This document shows, piece by piece, positions 44,577-54,015 of a stretch of DNA of 64,000 bases. Made by a program: the position numbers and the translations under genes. The notes below the pieces were generated by a model. That model was not told the DNA's origin. It saw nothing but the letters and a program-made list of their open reading frames with translations, and did no database searches. Within the stretch, counting starts at the first letter, position 1; each line of letters opens with the position of its first letter. The stretch comes from Lotus japonicus. Its lineage: Eukaryota; Streptophyta; Magnoliopsida; Fabales; Fabaceae. The stretch is from the NCBI RefSeq assembly GCF_012489685.1, contig NC_080043.1, positions 53,652,289-53,716,288 of the forward strand. The letters are read 5' to 3'.

Positions 44577-44585
44577 TATAAATAG
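44577..44585 (+). promoter_or_regulatory. TATA box of the E2 5' LTR
   Basis: TATAAATAG in CTCCACTATAAATAGGAGTC. In the 3' LTR copy the preceding base differs (CCATAAATAG). Transcription should start some 30 bases on, near 44610. Confidence 0.65.
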
Positions 44586-44930
44586 GAGTCTCTAGTGAAG
44601 GGAAAATCACAACTCAGAGCTCTCCAAATTTTTGTGAGTCTCTATCTCTCCCTCTCCAGAGTTCTTCTTGACCTCTATAGGAAATAATTCCTATAGTAAC
44701 TAAGCTCTGCTTCCTTCGGGAAGTAGTGAACTCAAGTATTTTTTCTTCTTGTTTACAAGAAGAAGATGAAATATTGTTTGGTTTTAGGGGATGGGGTTCG
44801 AATATTTGAAGGGGGGAAATGATGCTCCTTTTTCCTTCAAATTCTAACCCTAGTTTGTTGGTCCGTGCAGGTTCGCGCACGGAAAGGTTAGATCGAACGT
44901 ACTCGATCTCGCATGGAAAGCGTAGCCAAG

Positions 44931-45693
44931 GTGAGGGCACTTCCGTCTAGAGAAGTCTTACTGCTTTCCTGCATGTGAAGTTGTATGTGAGTGTGGTTGA
45001 TAACATGCTTAGTATTAGTATTCAATATTATGCTAAGTGATGATATGATGTATGATTTATTACTAAGTTAATATGATAAATTCTTAGTATGCTATAGAAC
45101 TAGTTAGTTGATGTATGCTAGTTCAAGTATGCCTTATTTGCTAAGTGAAATTATGCATGATGTTATTTAATTTCAATAACATGAGATAAAATGCCTGTCT
45201 ATTTACTTGAAGTAGTAACATGAGACTAGGATTTTATGATGTTTACTCGCATGCAAGTAAATTATGATTAGTGGAACATAGGTCTGGTTAGGACTATGAA
45301 CCATGAGAACAGTGGTTCCGTTAGAGACAAAACGGATAACTTGCACGCGAGGGTGAATGCGGTTTGAACCGTGATGTTATGACTTGTGGGTGTCTGACCC
45401 ATGGTGTGCTGTGGTCGTTCCAAGGAACGCCATGATGTTGTGAGCTTTGCTCATGGTGTTTGTTCGTCTGCTGGACGAATGGTGTTGGATCCAAGGTGAA
45501 AGGTGGTTGTGTGAAAAGTGAGGACGCATAGACTAACTGAAACTTAGGCTATGTGATTAACCTTTTAGTTATGTTCTGTTGATTAATGATGATATTATAT
45601 TGTCTATAACATGCTAGAGACTAGAGATATTTGAGAGTCAGAAGTTGACCCTCTCTATTTGCTATTTGTTGTTTGGGCGCTTAACGCCAACAG
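44931..45693 (+). other. predicted leader intron in the E2 5' LTR
   Basis: The donor CCAAG|GTGAGGGCACTTC and the acceptor GCCAACAG|ATG are separated by 763 nt. Donor and acceptor surroundings match E3 (AAG|GTAAGGGCACTTC, 54825, to CCTAG|ATG, 54163). The 3' LTR equivalent is 52350-53111. Confidence 0.55.
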
Positions 45694-46254
45694 ATGGTGA
45701 TCCGGAAGGAGCTAGTGGATCAGGACTGGGAGATTTATCTCCATAGTTTTGATGAGGACACGGCCTGGGGTGTCGACTACCGCCAGGAGAAGAATGTGTA
45801 CGTCGGCGGCACGACCATCTTCAAAAGAGACCAAGCTGGGCAGATTGTTGAGACTCAGCCTATCAGAGGGAAGATTCGGTTTCCTTACGCACCCTTCCGT
45901 TTTGGACTCCCCTTAGGGATGGATTTTCTCAGCGGTTCGGAGTCGGACCCTAGTGAGGGGCCAGGCTACGACTCAGGCGAGGGGAGCGAGCCTTCAGTGA
46001 CTTCCGAGTACCGGAATCCGACAGAGGGACTTTTGGTGCCGAAGGAGGAGCCGGTGAGCCCCATTGCACCACCCGAGCAAGAGCTGAATCAGGGACTCAT
46101 GGATCCCGTACCATTAGGGTTTGGGTGGAGCTTGGAGGCATTGAGGCAGTGGAACCTGGACATGAAAGTTGAGCTTCCGAAGCCAGGAGAGGAGACGCCG
46201 GAGCCTTCCAACATGTGGGCCAAAGAAGATGCAGACTGCAACGAGTGGCCTTGA
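45694..46254 (+). CDS. LTR-encoded ORF of E2 (5' LTR copy), 186 codons
   Basis: The ORF begins exactly at the ATG after the acceptor. The N-terminal domain has QDWEIYLHSFDEDTAWGVDY, then NVYVGGTTIFKRDQAGQI and RGKIRFPYAPFRFGLPLG. A long acidic Ser/Glu/Pro stretch follows (SGSESDPSEGPGYDSGEGSE, KEEPVSPIAPPEQELNQG), then a tryptophan-containing end (GFGWSLEALRQWNLDMKVEL). It ends CNEWP. It lies upstream of the PBS and in the same sense as gag-pol, so it would be the first ORF of the genomic RNA. The N-terminal part is shared with the E3 ORF. I know no domain for it. The acidic half could be a protein-interaction or activation-like region, which is a guess. Confidence 0.7.
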   Translation: MVIRKELVDQDWEIYLHSFDEDTAWGVDYRQEKNVYVGGTTIFKRDQAGQIVETQPIRGKIRFPYAPFRFGLPLGMDFLSGSESDPSEGPGYDSGEGSEPSVTSEYRNPTEGLLVPKEEPVSPIAPPEQELNQGLMDPVPLGFGWSLEALRQWNLDMKVELPKPGEETPEPSNMWAKEDADCNEWP

Positions 46255-46595
46255 TTGGGTTGAGAGCGCTGTTTTATTTTTGGAGCTTTTATTTTACTTT
46301 GAAGTACTTGTAGTTGATTTTCAAATGTAAACAATTTTGTCAGATTACTAGGGTGGTTTTGTTTACACACATGGGTGTGGCCACCGTACATTATTTCAGT
46401 TATTGGATTTATATCAATCGTTTGTTTTCCTTACTCGCACGTTTGTTTATTTGATTTATATTTAACGCTGAGAACTTTCGTAATAATTGGATCTTTGTCA
46501 TTTAATGAAGATTAATAAATGGACGGCGAAAATTCTTTGTGAAAATCATGATTTTTGGTTTTTCGTGACGTCCGAGAAATCGGGGCGTTACATTG

Positions 46596-46607
46596 TGGTA
46601 TCAGAGC
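46596..46607 (+). other. E2 primer binding site
   Basis: TGGTATCAGAGC lies three bases after the LTR end and is complementary to the initiator Met tRNA. Confidence 0.9.
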
Positions 46608-46867
46608 TCCGGTTGAGAAACCAGAGCACTAAGGGTTTTGGGCTTACGAGTTTCCGAACTCGTGGTGTTTTGTTTGATAAATGTGTTTTCAAAACTTCGC
46701 GGTGAGATTGGGTAGACTTGTTTGCTAAGATGTTTGAAGTGTGATCTTATTTGGAGTGGAGTATCAATGCCATGATGCTTTGGTTGAAAGTTTTTACTGT
46801 TAGATGATCTCTCTGACTGAGGAACTGTCGTTTGGTTGTGGTTTTATCAACAAGCAGGTTTGACATC

Positions 46868-49800
46868 ATGCCTCCTAGACAGGACCCAACTAACGCTCAG
46901 CTCGCTCAGGCCATGGCTCAATTGGCCCAAGTGGTGGCTCAGCAGGCCAATGCTAGTGTTACGATGGCCGCTGCCCAAGCTCAGAGAGAGGCTGAAGAAC
47001 ATGCCAGAAGGGCGCAGAGGTTGGAACGGGAGCTGAACCAGGATCAGGTCAGGATGAGAACTGATTTCAATCGGCAGAACCCGCCAAAGTTTGAAGGGGA
47101 AGTTGAACCCGAGAAAGCGGATCTTTGGATCCAAGAGCTGGAAAAGATTTTTGAAGCTTTGCACACAACTGATGGAGAGAAGGTGAATCTCGCTACCTTC
47201 ATGCTGAAAGGGGATGCAGAGTACTGGTGGAGGAGCACCAGGCTGTTGATGACGACTAACCAGGTGGCTATTACCTGGGATTCATTCAAAACAGCTTTTC
47301 TGAACAAGTACTTTCCAGAGACTGCAAGAGATGATATGGAGAACCGTTTCCTCAGACTGAAACAAGGAAGCATGACTGTTGGGGAATATGCAGCCAAGCT
47401 GGAGAGTCTGTCGAAGTACTTTCGCTTCTTCCGAGAACAAGTTGATGAAGGGTATCTCTGCAACCGTTTCATGATTGGTTTGAGGGATGAAATTGAGGAG
47501 TCCGTCAGACCTTTGGGAGTCAGAGTCTTTCAACAACTGGTTGAGAAGTCTCGCGAGGTTGAGGTCATGAAGAATCGTCTAGGGAACCGACAGGAAAGTG
47601 GAGGGCCAATCAGGTCTGGTCAGAAACAAGCTGGGAAGACTGAAAAGGGTAGGGCTGGTCAGAAGAAGCCTTATCAGAATGCAACTGGTAGGACATCATC
47701 TACCAAAGTCGGAGCAAAAACTCCGAGAGAAGATGTTACTTGTTTCAAGTGTAATGAGAAAGGGCACTATGCCAATGAATGTCGAAAAGAGATTACTTGC
47801 TGGAAGTGCCAGAAGACGGGGCACATCTCGACAAACTGTCCTGATGCGCCAAAAGCTGAACCTGTGTTGAATACGGCAAGGGGGAGACGTCCAGTTGCTA
47901 AGGGACGTGTCTTTGCTGTTACTGGCAAGCAAGCTGAGGGTGTTGAAGATCTTATTCAGGGTACGTGTACTATTGCTGGTATCTCCTTGATGGTTTTGTT
48001 TGATTCGGGTGCTACGCACTCGTTTATATCTGATGAGTGTGCGAAGAAAATAGGGTTGCTAACCTCAGAGTTACTTTTCGATATGGTGGTGACAACCCCT
48101 GCTGCCGATCGCTTAGTTACTCGCACGGCATGCTTGAAATGTCCGTTGGTTTACGAGGATCGGAAGTTCCTTGCAAACCTTATATGTTTAGGGCTTAAAG
48201 AGCTCGATGTGATTCTGGGGATGGACTGGTTGGCGCAATATCATGTTCTTTTGGATTGTGCTAACAAGGCCGTGGTATTTCCGGATTCAGGCGTTACGGA
48301 TTATTTGAATTCGTACCATTTGAAGAAGGGTTCACCGGCGTTCGTGAACTCTATCGTGGCGGAAGCAAGAAACGATAGTGATGTACGGAACATCTCGATA
48401 GTGCAAGACTATGTGGATGTTTTTCCGGAGGATGTGCCCGGATTGCCACCAGTAAGGGAGACGGAGTTCTCCATTGACATCATGCCCGGCACGGGACCGA
48501 TATCGATGGCGCCGTATCGGATGGCACCAGCGGAATTGATGGAATTGGCAAAACAGTTGGATGATCTCTCTTCAAAGGGATTTATTCGACCGAGTGTGTC
48601 TCCTTGGGGAGCGCCGGTGTTGTTGGTAAAGAAGAAGGACGGGAGGTCCAGGTTGTGTGTAGATTACCGACAACTAAACAAGGTGACAGTGAAGAATCGT
48701 TATCCGATGCCTCGGATAGACGACTTGATGGACCAACTTCGGGGAGCAGTTGTTTTCTCGAAGATTGATCTGAAATCAGGGTATCACCAGATTCGGGTGA
48801 AGGAGGCTGACATTCAGAAGTCGGCATTCAGAACTCGATATGGACATTATGAATATCTCGTGATGCCATTTGGAGTTACTAATGCACCCGCAGTTTTATG
48901 GACTACATGAACCGTGTGTTCAGGCCATTCTTGGACAAGTTCGTGGTGGTGTTCATAGACGATATTCTAATTTACTCGAAGAGTAAGGAGGAACATGAGG
49001 AGCATTTACGTCAAGTGCTAGAGGTGTTGCGGAAGAAGGAACTCTATGCTAATGGAGGAAAGTGTGAGTTCTGGATGGAGGAAGTGAAGTTCCTTGGTCA
49101 TGTCATATCTAGCAAAGGTGTGGCAGTGGACCCCAGCAAAATTGAATCAGTTTTGGCATGGGAACAACCGAAGACAGCAAGTGATATCAGGAGTTTTGTT
49201 GGGCTTGCTGGCTACTATCGGCGTTTCGTGAAGGATTACGCCAAGTTGACTGCACCGTTGACTCATTTGACAAAGAAGGATCAACCGTTTGCGTGGACGG
49301 AGAAGTGTGAGGCTAGCTTCCAAGAAATGAAGAAGCGGTTGACCACCGCACCTGTACTAGCTTTGCCAAAGGAGGGAGAACCATACGACGTGTACTGTGA
49401 TGCGTCGCATAATGGTTTGGGTTGTGTGATGATGCAAGAGAAGAGGGTGATTGCTTATGCTTCGCGACAGCTGAAAGTCCATGAGAAGAATTACCCTACG
49501 CATGATTTGGAGTTGGCTGCTATAGTGTATGCTCTCAAGATCTGGAGACATTACTTGTATGGCAGTACGTTCACGATCTATAGTGATCACAAGAGTTTGA
49601 AGTACTTGTTTGATCAGAAGGATCTGAACATGAGGCAGAGACGGTGGATGGAGTTTCTGCAAGACTATGAGTTCTCATTACAGTATCATCCGGGGAAGAC
49701 CAATGTTGTAGCTGATGCTCTGAGTCGAAAGGCTATACATGTATCCTCGTTGATGGTCAAGGAGTTAGAATTGTTGGAGGCTTTCCGTGATCTGAGTTTG

Positions 49801-51288
49801 AATGTTGAACTCGCACCGGGGGAGCTGAGCTTTGGAATGGTGACGATGTCTAGTGGACTCTTGGATGAGATAAAGTCGAAACAAGAGACCGATGAAGGGT
49901 TGATTGAATGGCGCAAGCTTGTGGCACAAGGAAAAGCGTCTGAGTTCGCTATTGGGAACGACAATATTCTGCGTTGTAAGGGACGAGTTTGTGTACCCAA
50001 TGATGCAGTAATGAGGAAGCTGATCTTGGATGAAGGTCACAAAAGCAGATTGAGTATTCATCCGGGGATGAATAAGATGTATCAGGACTTGAAACTTCAT
50101 TTCTGGTGGCCTGGGATGAAGAAACAAGTAGCTGAGTATGTGTCGACATGTTTGACGTGTCAGAAGGCGAAGGTGGAACATCAGAAACCAGCAGGAAAGC
50201 TGCAGTCATTGGATGTCCCGGAGTGGAAATGGGATAGCATTTCCATGGACTTCGTGACGGCGTTGCCGCTTACACGAAGGAAGTTCGATGCAATTTCGGT
50301 TGTAGTTGATTGATTGACGAAGACTGCTCACTTCGTGCCAATCAATCTGAACTACAAGGTAGAGAGGTTGGCGGAGATATACATTGCTGAGATTGTACGC
50401 TTGCACGGTGTGCCATCTAGCATTGTGTCGGACAGAGACCCGAGGTTTACCTCGCGTTTCTGGGAAGCTTTGCAGCGGGCTTTGGGAACCAGGTTGAAAT
50501 TGAGTTCCGCTTATCATCCACAGACGGATGGGCAAACCGAGAGGACCATCCAATCCTTGGAGGATTTGCTAAGATCTTGTGTGCTGGATCACAAAGGCAG
50601 CTGGGATGAGATGTTGCCATTGATCAAGTTCACTTACAACAACAGCTTTCATGCAAGCATAGGGATGGCCCCTTATGAAGCGTTGTATGGTCGGAGGTGC
50701 CGTACACCCTTGTGCTGGCATCAAGATGGGGAGAACTTGATTGTTGGACCTGAATTAGTTCAGAAAACCACAGAAGAGGTGAAGCGAATCCAAGAGAAGA
50801 TGAGGGTTTCGCAGAGTCGTCAGAAAAGTTATGCTGACAATCGCAGGAAGGAGTTGGAGTTTCAAGCTGGAGATCATGTCTTCTTGCGGGTTACCCCGAT
50901 GACAGGTGTCGGAAGGGCGATCAAGTCAAAGAAGCTTACTCCAAAGTTTATCGGACCGTACCAGATTACGGAGCGTGTTGGACCCGTGGCGTATAGGATT
51001 GCCTTACCGCCGTTCCTATCCAACATACATGATGTGCTGCATGTGTCGCAACTTCGGAGGTATATGGCTGATAATTCTCATGTGATTGAACCTGATGATA
51101 TTCAGCTGAAGGATGATCTACCGATGGAAATGCCGCCCATCAAGATCGTCGACAAAAGCACCAAACGCTTGAGGAACAAGGAAGTATCCTTAGTGAAGTT
51201 TGTATGGAATCAAGCTACGGGCGATGCGACTTGGGAATTAGAGGATAAAATGCGGGAATCACATCCCGAGTTGTTTGTAGACCCTTAA
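46868..51288 (+). pseudogene. E2 gag-pol polyprotein, broken by one frameshift and one stop
   Basis: Gag starts at 46868 ([20 protein letters not shown]). Then come the gag domain ([20 protein letters not shown]), two CCHC knuckles ([14 protein letters not shown] and [14 protein letters not shown]), protease [13 protein letters not shown], and RT to [11 protein letters not shown] near 48895. There a single base is missing relative to E1, so the frame ends at 48910. It continues from 48898 in the next frame with [11 protein letters not shown], RNase H ([20 protein letters not shown]) and integrase up to a TGA at 50311-50313, where E1 has Arg (a CGA-to-TGA change). The last frame (50314-51288) has the VSDRDPRF and TDGQTERT motifs and a chromodomain-like end. 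Otherwise it is close to intact. Confidence 0.93.
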
Positions 51289-51324
51289 GTTTCGAGGTCG
51301 AAACTATTTTAAGGGGGGGAGTAT
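51289..51324 (+). other. E2 palindrome and polypurine tract
   Basis: GTTTCGAGGTCGAAAC (51289-51304) follows the pol stop directly. TTTTAAGGGGGGGAGTAT precedes the 3' LTR. Confidence 0.8.
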
Positions 51325-54010
51325 TGTAAGACCCGGTGATTTATTTATGTTTTGTATTATTGAAGAATAATATAAAGTACGATGTTCTATTTTCAGTAAG
51401 GAGAAAATACTGATTAATTGTTACTATAACGCTTGTATAGTAATTTATTACGTAATTAATTATTACGTAAAGCGCGAGTAGTCGATATGCATGCATGCAC
51501 ATGCATAATTTTGGGTAGTGCATAAAATATGCAAAAAGGGAATTTTCGAGACTTATATCTATTATATTGGAGGAGGAGATTTACTTATTTATTTGTTAAG
51601 TAAATATAAAGTGTTTTGGAGTTTTTATTTAAATAATTTTTTTTAATTGGATTTAATGTTATTTTGGAAATAAGAAAAGAAAAAAAAAAGAATTGAAGAT
51701 ATATTTTCTTCTAGGGAGTGGCCGAAACTTTGTTAGGATAATGGTTTGGTTTTTCAAATTTGAAAATTATTTCCATGTGTTTAGTGTTTTAATAATAAAA
51801 AAAAAATAACAAATTTCCTAACAAACTAGAAGGGGGGGGACGGCCAAGGTTGTTAGAGGGAATTTAGGGGAGTTTGTTACTTGCTTAGTGGAAAAGTAAT
51901 TAATTTGAATAAAAATTAATTAAAATTATATTTTTGCCCTTGGGCTTGGGCTAAAATTAAGGGTTTTATCGTATTTTTACCTCCACATCCTCCACCATAA
52001 ATAGGAGTCTCTAGTGAAGGGAAAATCACAACTCAGAGCTCTCCAAATTTTTGTGAGTCTCTATCTCTCCCTCTCCAGAGTTCTTCTTGACCTCTATAGG
52101 AAATAATTCCTATAGTAACTAAGCTCTGCTTCCTTCGGGAAGTAGTGAACTCAAGTACTTTTTCTTCTTGTTTACTAGAAGAAGATGAAATATTGTTTGG
52201 TTTTAGGGGATGGGGTTCGAATATTTGAAGGGGGGAAATGATGCTCCTTTTTCCTTCAAATTCTAACCCTAGTTTGTTGGTCCGTGCAGGTTCGCGCACG
52301 GAAAGGTTAGATCGAACGTACTCGATCTCGCGTGGAAAGCGTAGCCAAGGTGAGGGCACTTCCGTATAGAGAAGTCTTACTGCTTTCCTGCATGTGAAGT
52401 TGTATGCGAGTGTGGTTGATAACATGCTTAGTATTAGTATTCAATATTATGCTAAGTGATGATATGATGTATGATTTATTACTAAGTTAATATGATAAAT
52501 TCTTAGTATGCTATAGAACTAGTTAGTTGATGTATGCTAGTTCAAGTATGCCTTATTTGCTAAGTGAAATTATGCATGATGTTATTTAATTTCAATAACA
52601 TGAGATAAAATGCCTGTCTATTTACTTGACGTAGTAACATGAGACTAGGATTTTATGATGTTTACTCGCATGCAAGTAAATTATGATTAGTGGAACATAG
52701 GTCTGGTTAGGACTATGAACCATGAGAACAGTGGTTCCGTTAGAGACAAAACGGATAACTTGCACACGAGGGTGAATGCGGTTTGAACCGTGATGTTATG
52801 ACTTGTGGGTGTCTGACCCATGGTGTGCTGTGGTCGTTCCAAGGAACGCCATGATGTTGTGAGCTTTGCTCATGGTGTTGTTCGTCTGCTGGACGAATGG
52901 TGTTGGATCCAAGGTGAAAGGTGGTTGTGTGAAAAGTGAGGACGCATAGACTAATTGAAACTTAGGCTATGTGATTAACCTTTTAGTTATGTTCTGTTGA
53001 TTAATGATGATATTATATTGTCTATAACATGCTAGAGACTAGAGATATTTGAGAGTCAGAAGTTGACCCTCTCTATTTGCTATTTGTTGTTTGGGCGCTT
53101 AACGCCAACAGATGGTGATCCGGAAGGAGCTAGTGGATCAGGACTGGGAGATTTATCTCCATAGTTTTGATGAGGACACGGCCTGGGGTGTCGACTACCG
53201 CCAGGAGAAGAACGTGTACGTCGGCGGCGCGACCATCTTCAAAAGAGACCAAGCTGGGCAGATTGTTGAGACTCAGCCTATCAGAGGGAAGATTCGGTTT
53301 CCTTACGCACCCTTCCGTTTTGGACTCCCCTTAGGGATGGATTTTCTCAGCGGTTCGGAGTCGGACCCTAGTGAGGGGCCAGGCTACGACTCAGGCGAGG
53401 GGAGCGAGCCTTCAGTGACTTCCGAGTACCGGAATCCGACAGAGGGACTTTTGGTGCCGAAGGAGGAGCCGGTGAGCCCCATTGCACCACCCGAGCAAGA
53501 GCTGAATCAGGGACTCATGGATCCCGTACCATTAGGGTTTGGGTGGAGCTTGGAGGCATTGAGGCAGTGGAACCTGGACATGAAAGTTGAGCTTCCGAAG
53601 CCAGGAGAGGAGACGCCGGAGCCTTCCAACATGTGGGCCAAAGAAGATGCAGACTGCAACGAGTGGCCTTGATTGGGTTGAGAGCGCTGTTTTATTTTTG
53701 GAGCTTTTATTTTACTTTGAAGTACTTGTAGTTGATTTTCAAATGTAAACAATTTTGTCAGATTACTAGGGTGGTTTTGTTTACACACATGGGTGTGGCC
53801 ACCGTACATTATTTCAGTTATTGGATTTATATCAATCGTTCGTTTTCCTTACTCGCACGTTTGTTTATTTGATTTATATTTAACGCTGAGAACTTTCGTA
53901 ATAATTGGATCTTTGTCATTTAATGAAGATTAATAAATGGACGGCGAAAATTCTTTGTGAAAATCATGATTTTTGGTTTTTCGTGACGTCCAAGAAATCG
54001 GGGCGTTACA
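51325..54010 (+). mobile_element. E2 3' LTR, 2686 bp
   Basis: It is collinear with the 5' LTR with a small number of substitutions and short A-run length changes. It carries its own copy of the ORF and leader. Confidence 0.95.
53112..53672 (+). CDS. LTR-encoded ORF of E2 (3' LTR copy), 186 codons
   Basis: The frame and start are the same as at 45694. I see one amino-acid difference (GGT versus GGA at the TIF site) and otherwise an identical product. The acceptor is conserved. If the 3' LTR promoter is active, this copy could be transcribed without gag-pol. Confidence 0.7.
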   Translation: MVIRKELVDQDWEIYLHSFDEDTAWGVDYRQEKNVYVGGATIFKRDQAGQIVETQPIRGKIRFPYAPFRFGLPLGMDFLSGSESDPSEGPGYDSGEGSEPSVTSEYRNPTEGLLVPKEEPVSPIAPPEQELNQGLMDPVPLGFGWSLEALRQWNLDMKVELPKPGEETPEPSNMWAKEDADCNEWP

Positions 54011-54015
54011 AAGCC

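Larger units (their letters stand above)
43906..46592 (+). mobile_element. E2 5' LTR, 2687 bp
   Basis: It starts TGTAAGACCCGGTGATTTAT and ends TCGGGGCGTTACA. It holds a TATA box, a leader with a predicted intron, and a 186-codon ORF. Confidence 0.95.
43906..54010 (+). mobile_element. E2: full-length Tekay/Del element, 10.1 kb, in E3's LTR
   Basis: LTRs 43906-46592 and 51325-54010 flank a gag-pol region on the + strand. A perfect 5-bp duplication AAGCC (43901-43905 and 54011-54015) flanks the element. PBS and PPT are present. LTR copies are nearly identical, so this is the youngest or one of the youngest events in the window. It is defective through one frameshift and one nonsense codon in pol. 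Confidence 0.95.

Noticed and set aside
46089..46391. 100-codon - strand frame in E2's LTR (and its copy at 53507-53809)
   Set aside because: It is the mirror of the 186-codon ORF with low-quality composition; the + strand frame has the conserved acceptor and homologues.
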